Below are positions 44,901-53,799 of a stretch of DNA of 64,000 bases, piece by piece. The stretch's first letter is position 1. Every line of letters starts with the position of its first letter. Source of the DNA: Notolepis coatsorum (Eukaryota > Chordata > Actinopteri > Aulopiformes > Paralepididae); NCBI GenBank assembly GCA_963971535.1, contig OZ020586.1, positions 69,485,548 through 69,549,547 on the forward strand. Reading direction: 5' to 3'. The notes under the pieces are model-generated. The model saw only the letters and a list, made by a program, of their open reading frames with translations, made no database searches and had not been told where the DNA came from. The position numbers were made by a program, and so were the translations under genes.

Positions 44901-46390
44901 CCACCCCAGCTAAACACCCATCAAGTGTGTCATAAAACCCACTCTGTTCTGGTGGTCTATAGATTGTGCCTACTAGTACCGGTTTCGCCCTGTCTAATAA
45001 GATTTCAATCCAAACAGTTTCAATTTCATCATGGTTAAGGTCAGTACGGTTGATGTATTTGGTATCCTTGTGTATATACACACAGACGCCACCTCCATAC
45101 TGGTTCCTATCCCTCCTGACTATTGAGTAGTTTTCAATTTCAATCTCTGGATCCTGTACAGATGAGTCTAATTTTGTTTCTGTGAAACACAATATGTTAG
45201 CCTTACCGTTTAAAAACAACTGTTTGATTTCAGCCAGTTTCGGTCTCAGGCTATTTGTATTCAGATGAAATATGTGAAGTCCATTTTTGCTTGTAATAAG
45301 TTTGATGTCGTCACAGTTGAGGTAACTCTGTTCCATTGTGTCCTGTCCTGTGGTGGGGGGAGGGGGGGCGTTGTTGCTGTTTGTGCCGTGGGTGGGGAGG
45401 GGGGGGAGGGGTGATGCTTTGTCCTTTGCTGGTGTCTGTATTCCTTTGTGTGAAAGCCTGCGATGTGGGGGGGGGGGCTGGTTGATTACAGATATGTCTG
45501 ATTGTACTCCATTGTGGGGGAGGGGGGGTGCCTTTTGTCCTGGCCTCGGCCCGGGTAGACTTGCTGGCATGGCGGCCTTGGCGGGGCCAGCCAAGCTAAC
45601 CGTCGGGTCCTTGGTGGTCTCGATGTCCCGCGCCGCTCTTCCTTTAGCCACTCGCCGAGTCCGCTGGGGCTTCTGTGAGGGTATGTCGCCGCTTGCTGGT
45701 CGGCTGGTGCAACTGCTGGCTGAAGCGTCAATTGCGTGGATGCTGTTGATCTCCGGCGCCGGTGTGAGGAGCGATGCCTCGCTGTTTTGTCCCCGCGACG
45801 TGCTGGGCGCCTCGGTTGTGAACCCCGGTTCCTTCCCTCTCGCTGTGGCCTCTCGTGGGTTCTTTTGCAGGGGTGGCAGAGGAGGAATGTTGCCGTTGAT
45901 CATGTCGTTAGCCGCAGTATGTGTGGGTAGCCGTTGATCTGTTGTGCTGGCTGCTGCTTCTTGGATCAGCAGATTTGACTGTAGTCTCTGGTTCCGTGTC
46001 ATTACGGGACCAGGGTTCTGATGAATGTCACCCGACATGAGCAGGTATAATAAAAACATTGATCTCTTATTACACTTGCCTGCCGGGGGTAATTTCTTTC
46101 GTTACGGATTTGCAGTAAGTACTGTGTGGATGGTCGTGGCTCCGAAGGCAGGATGTTTCCTCTCCGAGCCCGTTAACAAATAGAAGTCGCAATGGGACTG
46201 CTGTTTTACGTTTTCGCTATCCTCCACTTCTGTCTGGAGTTGCTGCTTGAGTTGTGAATTCCGGTACAAATCCATAATCCACAGGAGGGAAAGTAGAAAA
46301 TGAGCAAAGTACTTTGTTGTTGTTGCTCTGTTGCGTTGGTTACGGGAGCTACGTAAAATGCGACCGTCCATGTTGAAGCCGGATGACATC
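41934..46390 (-). mobile_element. Near full-length L2/CR1-type LINE inserted in BEL A gag
   Basis: It is about 4.46 kb long, 3' end at left with a GAAT/ATTC tail (41934-41968), 5' end near 46390. It contains one long ORF (42370-46059) and a 3' UTR that recurs as truncated copies at 5.6, 25.7, 30.8, 35.7, 36.5 and 37.0 kb. No clear target duplication is visible; at most TCTG occurs on both sides. An upstream frame of 95 codons (46102-46389) opens at its 5' end, MSSGFNMDGRILRSSR, and could be a short ORF1 or 5' UTR. Confidence 0.85.
42370..46059 (-). CDS. LINE ORF2: APE endonuclease and reverse transcriptase with N-terminal 2A-like motif
   Basis: The 1229-residue frame is intact from ATG 46059 to the stop. 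It starts MFLLYLLMSGDIHQNPGPV, a hydrophobic stretch followed by a 2A-like NPGP motif (His in place of the usual Glu). Residues of about 25-240 are Pro-rich. The endonuclease follows (HIFHLNTNSLRPK, CFTETKLDSS, IGDWNTDM, LSDHYMIF), then RT with ATGHDNIPSKFL, YRPVSILTSISKVMEK, MLDLQKAFDTVNHSIL, GVPQGSILGPLLFLIY and the catalytic FADD in LFLFADDSALLV. The C-terminus has ATTMWNALPKAVKECESL. All visible catalytic boxes are kept, so this copy may be recent. Clade assignment (L2/CR1/Rex group) is inferred from tail type and domain order. Confidence 0.9.
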   Translation of the reverse strand: MFLLYLLMSGDIHQNPGPVMTRNQRLQSNLLIQEAAASTTDQRLPTHTAANDMINGNIPPLPPLQKNPREATARGKEPGFTTEAPSTSRGQNSEASLLTPAPEINSIHAIDASASSCTSRPASGDIPSQKPQRTRRVAKGRAARDIETTKDPTVSLAGPAKAAMPASLPGPRPGQKAPPLPHNGVQSDISVINQPPPPHRRLSHKGIQTPAKDKASPLPPLPTHGTNSNNAPPPPTTGQDTMEQSYLNCDDIKLITSKNGLHIFHLNTNSLRPKLAEIKQLFLNGKANILCFTETKLDSSVQDPEIEIENYSIVRRDRNQYGGGVCVYIHKDTKYINRTDLNHDEIETVWIEILLDRAKPVLVGTIYRPPEQSGFYDTLDGCLAGVEGVEKILIGDWNTDMLRKSAPVFKAFSRFSDLHGFSQLITQPTRVCDSTQTTIDLILTSDKSMISSKGVIACGLSDHYMIFCTRKKLKQKAGCHKTVTSRDLKTYSREAFNLELGSLDWSDELSGTQVEETWLGFKTKFTAILNNMAPIRTTRVKNRAEAWMHTEILAAMKTRDKKCSELHKSQTKLSKSSNSELQAHVVELKIQRNRLRNDVNTMIRTAKRNFINDKTEENKNKPRELWKLLNNQLGCSKKLKTRFSNINIKTDNTLITDKLDVANYLNIFFTNIATTLVNKLPSHSGHYGVEHIVAYYKNLGVHKDDFKLEMVTTDEVLKKLSALQPNKATGHDNIPSKFLRDAAAAITPVITHIINLSIKQGHVPKDFKIARVTPLHKKGSKLDPGNYRPVSILTSISKVMEKIVYEQVEKYLAEKNLIYEFQSGFRTSHSTDTCLLYLNDHIKQEVDAGKYCGMVMLDLQKAFDTVNHSILMDKLKAIGFDSLSVSWMQSYLEGREQMVEVNGTLSPPLTVSCGVPQGSILGPLLFLIYANDMSSACDCNLFLFADDSALLVSDKNKLQVEKTLSTELGKICIWLADNKLSLHMGKTESILFGSNNKLSKTDGFSVTVGDNIVTRKDEITYLGSILEANLSCDKMASNVIKKVNQRTRFLYRISSLVNKNTLRTLAGALIQGYYDYACTSWYQSTSKALKTKLQTSQNKLVRLLLDLNPRTHLTPAHFANLGWLRVDDRVQQLAMGLVYKIHYTTGVPMYMSKYFPKVSEYHNHYTRGSSTNHVKPRFGSNKGLNTFRNYATTMWNALPKAVKECESLPTFKTALKEHLREAAIRNWPP

Positions 46391-46640
46391 TGTCAATGGA
46401 TAAAGTCCAACCGACGCTGTTACCGATGTGCGCGCAGTCACATGGCAGCCGATTGCCGCTTAAAGAAGAGGTGTAGTCGGTGTGACGGAGCCCACTTGGA
46501 CGTCCTACATGACAGTAACAGAAGAAAGCCTGCACCCTCAAGCAGCACAAAGGCAAGTGTTATGTACATTGACCCCGCCAGCAGCGGGGGCGCCCGGGTG
46601 CTCTTGAAGGTGGTCCGCGTAACATTGAGTTACCAAGACA

Positions 46641-49600
46641 AGGTCATGGACACCTACGCCGTCCTTGACGACGGGTCAGAGAAGACCCTTCTCCTCGCGT
46701 CCGCTGCGGCCCAGCTGGGGCTGCGGGGGAGCGAAGAAACGATGACGATTCGGACAATAAGAAGAGACCTAAAGACGATAAAGGGCGAGAATGTCTCCTT
46801 CACTATCGCAGCAAGCGGGCAGCCAGAGAGACGGTATAGGATCACTAACGCTTTCACCAGCCAAGATATAGGCCTGTCGCAGTACACCTACCCCATCGCC
46901 AAGCTGATGGATAAATATATGCACCTGCGTCAACTACCTATACCGCTCATAGAAGGTGCCACCCCGACCCTGCTGATAGGCTCCGACCATGCACACCTCA
47001 TCGTCCCGATGGACCGGGTCCACACAGGGCCCAGAAGCTGTCCTGCAGCAGTCGAGACCCGCCTAGGATGGACACTACAAGGCCCCCTCGCTAGGTCTCC
47101 TAACCGAACAGCAGCCACTAGCTGCCTCCACTCCAGAGTGACAGAAGAAGACACCACCCTCCTACAGCATGTCAAGAGGCTATGGACACTAGAGACAATG
47201 CCCTTTAAGAACGAAAAGAAAGACATTCGTTCCAAGGAAGACATTTATGCTATAGCCCTCCTCGAGCGGGGGACAAAGAGAGTCAAAGTCAACGGAGTGA
47301 TGAGATACGCAACTCCACTCCTGAGGCGAGAGGGTATGCCTACCTTCCACGCCCCAAAAGAAGCGACGGAGCGGTATCTATTGAACTCAGAGCGGCGCCT
47401 AGCCAGAGACCCCGCTCAAGAGACTGTGTACCGCGCTGAGATTGACAAGCTAATCACAGCGGGACACATAAAGAAAATTGACATTAAAGAGGCCGATCAG
47501 ACGACCGAATCATGGTACGTGCCGCACCACAAAGTCCACCACAACGGCAAGGATTGTATTGTGTTCAACTGCAGCTACCAGATCGGATCACAAAATCTGA
47601 ATAAAGAGCTCTTGCCCGGCCCAACACTCGGCCCCTCTCTACTAGGCGTGTTACTACGTTTCCGCCAAGACAAGGTGGCCATCAGCGGCGACATCAAAGG
47701 GATGTTCCTGCAGGTGCGACTAGTGGAAGAGGACAAGCCCCTGCTGCGGTTCCTATGGAGAGAGAGGATCGGGGACGAGCAACCAGCCATCTATCAATGG
47801 GAAGTCCTCCCTTTCGGAACCACATGCAGCCCATGCTGTGCTACGTTTGCACTGCAAAAACACGTCGCAGAGGACCCAGCAGCTGATGAAGAGGTCCGAC
47901 AAAGTGTAGGAAATAGTTTCTACGTGGACAACTGTCTGCAAAGCGTCTCGACGCCAGAAGAAGCCGAGGCCCTCCTACTCAAGCTCCGCGCCTCCCTGAT
48001 CAAAGGCGGCTTTGATCTCCGGCAGTGGGCCAGCAGCGACCCTCAAGTATTGCGCAGCCTCTCCCCAGAGGACAAGGCAGCAAGCAGCGAGACCTGGATG
48101 GCGACCATCCCAGGAGAAGCCCAAGAAATGACATTAGGACTAGTCTGGCGCTTCAAAACAGACTCGCTCCATTATAAACACACACCCCTGACCAAGGAGC
48201 AGGGAAGGTCGACTGCACTACCGACCACAAGACGGAGTGTATACAGAACACTCGCCAGACAATATGACCCGTTGGGATGTATTCTACCTTACACCACCAG
48301 GGCAAAGATGATTGTAAGAGCGTTATGGGACAAGGACCAGGGCTGGGACGAACCCATACCCGAACACCTTGCCTCCACATGGAGAGAGTGGGAGACAGAA
48401 CTCAGCTCACTCCCAGGTGTCAACATACGCCGCAGCTATTTCCCACCCACAGTGAGGCCGGAGACGTGCCAGATGGACCTGCACGTCTTCAGCGACGCCT
48501 CCGAAGTAGCCTACGGTTCGGTGGCCTACTTGCGTGCCCGAGAGGAGGGAGGAGAAATACATACTGCTTTCATCCTGGCTCGCTCAAGAATAGCCCCCCG
48601 CAAGCAACAATCTATCCCGCGTCTAGAGCTCTGCGCAGCCCTAGCAGGAGCGCAACTCGCCACGTTAATCCAACGTGAACTCACCATCCCGGTGCAAAGA
48701 ACAATCTTGTGGTCAGACTCCACGACCGTACTCACATGGATCCAGTCTGATTCGTGTAGATACAAGGTCTTCGTGGGAGTCAGAATCACAGAGATCCAAG
48801 ATTTAACAGAAGCAGCAAGCTGGAGGTATGTGGACACAAAACACAACCCAGCTGACGTCATCACCCGGGGAATGTCCCTGGATGACCTCACCCGTCACAA
48901 TCTATATAGTGACGGGCCCGAGTTCCTCAAGCTCCCGGAAGAAGAGTGGCCTACACCCACCCCACGGGAGGCGAGTGAAGAGGAGGCAGAGAACAAGAAA
49001 TCTATGTTCTGTGGGTTGACACACACACTTGTCCCCACAGACCCCAACATAGACGACTGCCTCACCCTTTAGAGTGCGCAGCTAAAGACATTCCTGTGGC
49101 ACCACCCAGAGGTTCAGCCCACTACTGACATTACTGCAGCTAACTACGAAGAAGCAGAACTTCTTCTGCTACAGCGAGCCCAGAGAGACTCGTTCCCCGA
49201 CGAGCTAGACTGTCTACAGGGAGCAAAGCCCGTCCCGTCAGACAGCAGATTGCTCCACCTAGCCCCCGAGAGCGACGCCCATAATCTCATCAGAGTGGGT
49301 GGTCGTCTGAGGAGAGCTCCAGACTTACCGGATGACATCAAGTAACCGATAGTCTTAAACAGCCGACACAAGGTCACAGAGCTTATCATAAAGAAATACG
49401 ACGAGGACGTGCATCACGCCGGGGCAGAGAGAGTCTTCGCGGAGATCAGACGTCGTTATTGGATACTGCAAGGGAGAGAAGCAGTACGACGTTTCCAGCG
49501 GACTTGTCTAGACTGTCGTAAATGGCGAGCACAGCCCAGTATACCCCGGATGGCTGACCTACCCCCCTGTCGCCTCCGACTCGGCGACAAGCCTTTTCAC

Positions 49601-50521
49601 TCCACCGGTATGGACTGTTTCGGCCCGCTGTATGTAAAGAAAGGAAGAGGGACCGAGAAGCGGTGGGGTATTGTATTCAAATGCATGACCACCCGAGCGA
49701 TGCACATAGACCTCCTTCCAACCATGAGCACAGACTCATTCCTTATGGCCTTCCGAAGATTCACATTGCGGAAAGGGAAACCGTCTATATTATTGTCTGA
49801 TCACGGGACAAACTTCAAAGGCGGAGAAAGAGAGCTGAGAGAGAGCTTCCAAGCTATGGGCCCAGAACTTAAGACCCACCTCGCTCCATACCAGATTGAT
49901 TTCCAGTTTAATCCCCCGAATGCACCTCACTTCGGTGGAACTTGGGAACAAGAAGTACGTTCAATAAAGACAGCCCTGTACGCCATGCTTGGGGCCCAGA
50001 CCGTGGCGGAAGAAGTCCTAACGACAGTCCTCACGGAGATCGAGGGAGTATTGAACTCAAAGCCCCTCGGTTACGTCTCAAGTGATGTAGCAGATGTCGA
50101 CCCAGTCACCCCCAACACTCTCTTGATGGGGCGGCTGGACCCCGCGCTACCACAGACAGTGTACAGGCCTGAAGAAGCGAACGGCCGAAGAATGTGGAGG
50201 TACAGTCAAGTATTGGCTGACAAGTTTTGGAACAGTTTCCTACTCCACTATCTACCGTCTCTACAGACCCGCCAGAAATGGGTGAAAGAGAGAGACAATT
50301 TGACAGAAGGAACAGTCGTCATGATTATCGACCAGTCACTACCCCGAGCTATGTGGCCGGCCGGCCGCGTAAGCAAAGTGATTACCGGTGCCGACGGAAA
50401 GGTCAGAGCAGCAGAAGTGCTCGTCCAAGGGCGGATATACACTCGGCCCGTGGCGAGGCTAATAGAGTTGCCAAGGCTCCCCGACACTATTGATGACGAC
50501 CATGACCCCCTGACTTTGTGA
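46641..50521 (+). pseudogene. pol: BEL/Pao element A pol: protease, RT, RNase H, integrase, with two in-frame stops
   Basis: One frame continues from gag. Aspartic protease: YAVLDDGSEKTLLLASAAAQ. RT: GKDCIVFNCSYQIGS, VAISGDIKGMFLQVRL, WEVLPFGTTCSPCCATFAL and a YVDN box in place of YVDD. RNase H: LHVFSDASEVAYGSVAYLR, IPRLELCAALAGAQLA, ILWSDSTTVLTWIQS, VDTKHNPADVITRG. A TAG at 49070-49072 and a TAA at 49343-49345, both in the same frame, cut pol before integrase. Integrase then continues: the HHCC region with RTCLDCRKW, the catalytic Asp in TGMDCFGPL, LSDHGTNF, and Glu in GGTWEQEVRSIKTA, and a C-terminal domain with AMWPAGRVSKVI. All domains for a BEL element are present; the stops make this copy defective in cis. 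Confidence 0.9.
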
Positions 50522-50589
50522 ACTGCCCTACCCTCCCAACAGACATTGAGTAGCGGACAGTGCGGTTAATCTGTATCTGCTTATCTAAT

Positions 50590-50614
50590 TAGGTGGGACT
50601 AATTAGGAGGCGGC
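50590..50614 (+). other. Polypurine tract region of BEL A
   Basis: AATTAGGAGGCGGC lies directly before the 3' LTR start TGTTACG at 50615. Purine-rich sequence here is where plus-strand DNA priming is expected; the exact primer is inferred. Confidence 0.5.
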
Positions 50615-51938
50615 TGTTACGAAGGATCAGATTAAACCGAATATATATATTTATTGATTGATATATATTGCATAATATTTGTATATCGTTTGATATCCCT
50701 TGTGTATTCCTTGTACATATACACGGAATATCCCTTTAGCCTAGTACAGACCATAATATTTCATTCTCCTATTGGACAGCGGTCCACCAGGCGCCATTGC
50801 CATACCTCCAAGGTCTGGTTCAAAGTCACCGCCGGGGACTTGCCTGGACATGAACGGTTCTGCGCAAGGATATGAGACAGGAATAAAGCTGGTACTAGTT
50901 TGTTCACCTAACGTATAAATACGGCGCAGGTGAATACAGAAGTAGAGTTACCCAATAAGTTGAAGCCTCACCCACGATACAACGTGCGGTGAAGTATGGC
51001 CTGTTTGGCCCCAAATAGAGCATTGAGACCGCGTGCGAATTAATAACTGAAGTGTCATAGTTTAACGCTGTACCGTCGAGTTCGACTTATTCTATTAAGT
51101 CAGTAATAGTCTATTTGTGTATAGTGTATCGTGCGGCTACAGTTCTACAGTGACCAGCATCACCAACGTTTCCTCGTACCAGCTAGAGTGCTTATCCAGG
51201 CTGGGCTGCTTACCCTGGCGCTTTCACCCGAGGGGCCCTAGACGAGGACCGTGTGGATCATGTACACTGGATAACCTACCGACGACTGCATAGCCCTTTT
51301 CGGCTGGATTATATTTGCTTTTGGTCCTGTAATTGATGGAGCGGAGAATCGCCGACACCCACAATTGTGTGGGATTTACCCTGTGAGGAGCCACGTCGAG
51401 CCCGCCTCTCAGACCACTGAGGCCGGCTAGCTTTCTTCCATGCGGAGCTGCATGCTACGGAGAACAGCTGTATTCGTCTGCGGATCAAGAGATTATTGCA
51501 CTGTCTCCTGTACTTGGAGTCTCTTTATCATCGTTGACCCAGACTCTACTACCGACAAATCCTCTCCCCTTGCTGGCTTACGACCGGAGGGACCCTACCA
51601 GTATCTCCCGCTATATTACCAGAGTACCATAGATATAATTCCTAAGATTCAGGTTGTATTATTATCTCCTGCGTAATATGAGAATGGACATACGTTATTG
51701 ATTTGCCTACGCACATTCCTTTGCCTTATAAGCGCATCCAAAGTAACGTATATTATGTACTATCATTGCTGCTAATAAATACTTAAATCCAGTTTTGTGT
51801 GGAACCGAGTCATTGTGGGAAGTGTTCATCATAAGATACCTGTGTACTGTATGGCCAGTAGTAATGTACATAAGACGGTAGTGGTTTAATGATACCATAC
51901 TTATCAATACAGTCAGGGAATTGTACCCCTCAGTTACA
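50615..51938 (+). repeat. BEL/Pao element A, 3' LTR
   Basis: 1324 bp, TGTTACGAAGG to CTCAGTTACA, followed by the GTAAC target duplication at 51939-51943. It matches the 5' LTR almost base for base. A 78-codon frame at 51440-51676 is identical to one at 39283-39519 and is part of the LTR, not a gene. Confidence 0.95.
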
Positions 51939-52096
51939 GTAACGAAATAGTAATGCACAGCCACTTGGACAAGTAACTGCAATCAGATTACTGGCTTTTA
52001 AAGATTAACGCGTTAGATTACTATTTTCGGGGGAAAGTAATCAGATTACAATAACGCGTTACTTAGTAACGCGTTACTGGCATCACTGGATCTTAG

Positions 52097-52325
52097 ATTC
52101 TAATATGAAAAACGATGTGATTTAATGTTCTATGTCTTACCTTGACTTTGTCTATTTTACTGCTATCTATTTTATGCTTTATGTCTGCACTTTATGCATT
52201 GCTCTTGATCTGCCAATGTTGTGCTAATTTTATGCCTGTCTTTTTGTACTGCTGTGAAGCACTTTGAGCTGCAATTCTTGTATGAAAGGTGCTATACAAA
52301 CACAGGGTATTATTATTATAAATTA
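52097..52325 (+). repeat. Rex/L2-like LINE 3' UTR, 3' side of the interruption
   Basis: TTGTACTGCTGTGAAGCACT, TTGAGCTGCAATTCTTGTAT, AAAGGTGCTATACAAACACA and an ATTATTATTA tail match 3' ends of fish LINEs. It continues the fragment at 37185-37421 across the inner hAT element. Confidence 0.6.
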
Positions 52326-52709
52326 TTATAGTTTGCTTCATTAATTAAAGGGTGTGAATTTAAGTGTTCTCTAGTGCCTTTTGTCCGCTTTAAGGTGGTG
52401 GTATAAATTAAAGGTTGTGGTGTCGAAGTTAAAATAATCCGTGCCCGCTCATGCGGGCACCTATCTGGGCTAAGCCCCGGATCTCCTACAATCCTAAATC
52501 CGCCCCTGGACCATACAACCGATATTTTAAATGAAAATGTTTATTGTGGAGACCCGCAGCCCTCTAGTGGTAAGAAAATAGTTATTGCAGCTTTCATTTC
52601 ACTATAATATTCATGGCATAATGAGATACCAGAAATCCATTGAAATAATGAGTATCCTGTTCATAGCTTTCATTCTTCAATTATTTATGATTTTAGTTTT
52701 ATTGTTGTG

Positions 52710-53758
52710 CGGAACTAGATCTGTTTATTTCAGTCTCCGCTTTTTTCGACCAGAAACACAAGAGAAAGATGTTAACACTTTGGGTGCCGGGACACGTCTT
52801 CTCACGTCTTTGCTGGCCATGCTAAAGTTGCCGGGGGACGCTGTACAGCGTCCTTATATCAATATTTCAAAAATCTGCGATCGGATTCATAATGTCCCTC
52901 CGCTGGCCTGAGATCCACCAGCAGGACCCACTGAGCTCTCTGGCGGTTCAGGAGCGCCATCTGGTGGCCGATCGGCGCAACCGCTTAACAGGAAGCGCAG
53001 TAGAGGTTTTGCTAGACGTCCGTATTGCTTCCGGCCACTCGGTACATGTCCCGTGACTCTAGCTCGTCACACTACATAGCGATCGATTGCCAATAACTCG
53101 ATAAACAACATGATTTGGACGTATATACCATTATACAAGCTGGAGATGGACCGGGTAATAATATATCCCATAATGATAAAATGTCTACTCGACGATGATC
53201 GCCCAACGGCGCGCGGAGACTGGGGTGAGTTTCAGCGTGTAACGTTACCGTCTTCGATAATAACTGATATTATCAACATTTGACCCACATTAGATGATTG
53301 GTATAACGCTGCCCACGGAATTATAAACGCCCCCTCGCCCATCCGGTCAACATCAGATGACGTGTAGTAACTTCTAGAAGTACGTCTAGTTGGAATTTTT
53401 TATATCGCGCTGATTGCCATCAAACTGTATTTCATCATCAATATAATGCATTTGGGGCTATATATCACGTTCTGGAGAAAGCTGCAGAAAGAGATGAAAA
53501 CATACTTATACATTAGACCATACTTTACTATGAATATGTGAATGAAAAAGTTTAACGTTGCTACACAATGAACAATACATATAGGACTTTGAATGGGCCC
53601 TAATAATGGCAATGTAGCAATAGAATTTAAAAAGTTATAGCCCTGCAAAGAAGGGGACTTTCTCCATAGACAAATAGCGCTGGCAATCTATGGTATATCA
53701 TTAATTTAACCTTAGGCAACCAAAGTGTTAAAATAGTAAGGAAAATGTCTGACATAAC
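52710..53758 (+). pseudogene. Second copy of the zinc-finger gene 5' UTR and start of exon 1
   Basis: 52710-52771 (CGGAACTAGATCTGTTTATT, TCAGTCTCCGCTTTTTTCGA) and 53732-53758 (AATAGTAAGGAAAATGTCTG then ACATAAC) together repeat the region just upstream of and including codons 1-5 of the gene at 35511, in inverted orientation (one or two base changes). Between them is a TTAA element (52776-53727). After codon 4 the exon is broken by BEL-type element C. It is either a second family member that was destroyed or a duplicated promoter fragment. Confidence 0.8.
52776..53727 (+). mobile_element. TTAA-flanked non-autonomous transposon (copy 7)
   Basis: TTAA at 52772-52775 and 53728-53731 flank CACTTTGGGTGCC and, inverted, CACTTTGGTTGCC. 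Length 952 bp. The uninterrupted site at 35520-35535 (inverted) shows a single TTAA at this position, proving the duplication. The donor CTGGG followed by GTGAGT starts at 53225, 449 bp from the left end. It sits 14 bases before the ATG of the second zinc-finger exon copy. Confidence 0.95.
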
Positions 53759-53799
53759 TGTAAGGGCAACCTAACAAGAAAAGATGCCAGTGAGGGAAT
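53759..53799 (-). repeat. BEL-type element C, remnant of the 3' LTR
   Basis: TGTAAGGGCAACCTAACAAG and the next 21 bases are the same as the start (plus-strand coordinates) of the LTR at 63830. Only the last 41 bases of the 3' LTR survive; they are joined directly to the end of the gag frame, so pol and most of the 3' LTR have been deleted. Confidence 0.75.

Larger units (their letters stand above)
39850..46640 (+). pseudogene. gag: BEL/Pao element A gag, interrupted by a LINE
   Basis: The first ATG of the frame is at 39850 (an upstream GTG at 39826 is unlikely). The product has an acidic Pro/Ser-rich N terminus, a long charged coiled coil (about residues 165-270, with EAQRAAAEAQRAAAGAQ repeats), a capsid-like core with PDFTHENRAQYTELRMCLET and LLKHLKVPRAHNIALAY (DUF1759-type), and the zinc knuckle CPYCEKEHWLSHC. 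At 41934 the frame runs into the LINE tail. It resumes at about 46391 with CQWIKSN, the second knuckle CYRCARSHMAADC and a third CSRCDGAHLDVLH, and continues into protease without a break. It lies between the PBS and pol. Confidence 0.85.
37430..52088. mobile_element. hAT-type element, GATCTTAG target duplication, containing BEL element A
   Basis: CAGTGATGCCA is shared by both ends in inverted orientation and perfect GATCTTAG lies on both sides (37422-37429, 52089-52096). The left end is rich in AGTAATCTGATTAC motifs, the right in AACGCGTTACT. About 1.17 kb of own sequence remains without BEL A. A direct repeat GCGTTTTGGGGTGGAATTCT at 38072 and 38141 lies in it. Non-coding. Confidence 0.85.
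36738..52508. mobile_element. hAT-type element, outermost shell of a 15.8-kb nested insertion
   Basis: Ends CAGGGGCGGGGCTAGG and, inverted, CAGGGGCGGATTTAGG are flanked by AACCATAC (36730-36737) and GACCATAC (52509-52516), an 8-bp duplication with one change. Removing a LINE 3' end (about 36975-37166), a Rex-like LINE piece, the inner hAT and BEL element A leaves only a few hundred bases without a transposase. The order of insertion is readable from the nesting. Confidence 0.7.

Noticed and set aside
45338-45937. 199-codon plus-strand frame, Gly/Leu-rich
   Set aside because: Antisense shadow of the Pro-rich N-terminal part of the LINE ORF.
47920-47935. YVDN in place of YVDD as an inactivating RT mutation in BEL A
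   Set aside because: I recall YVDN in other vertebrate BEL/Pao polymerases, so it is probably a lineage variant; not counted as damage.
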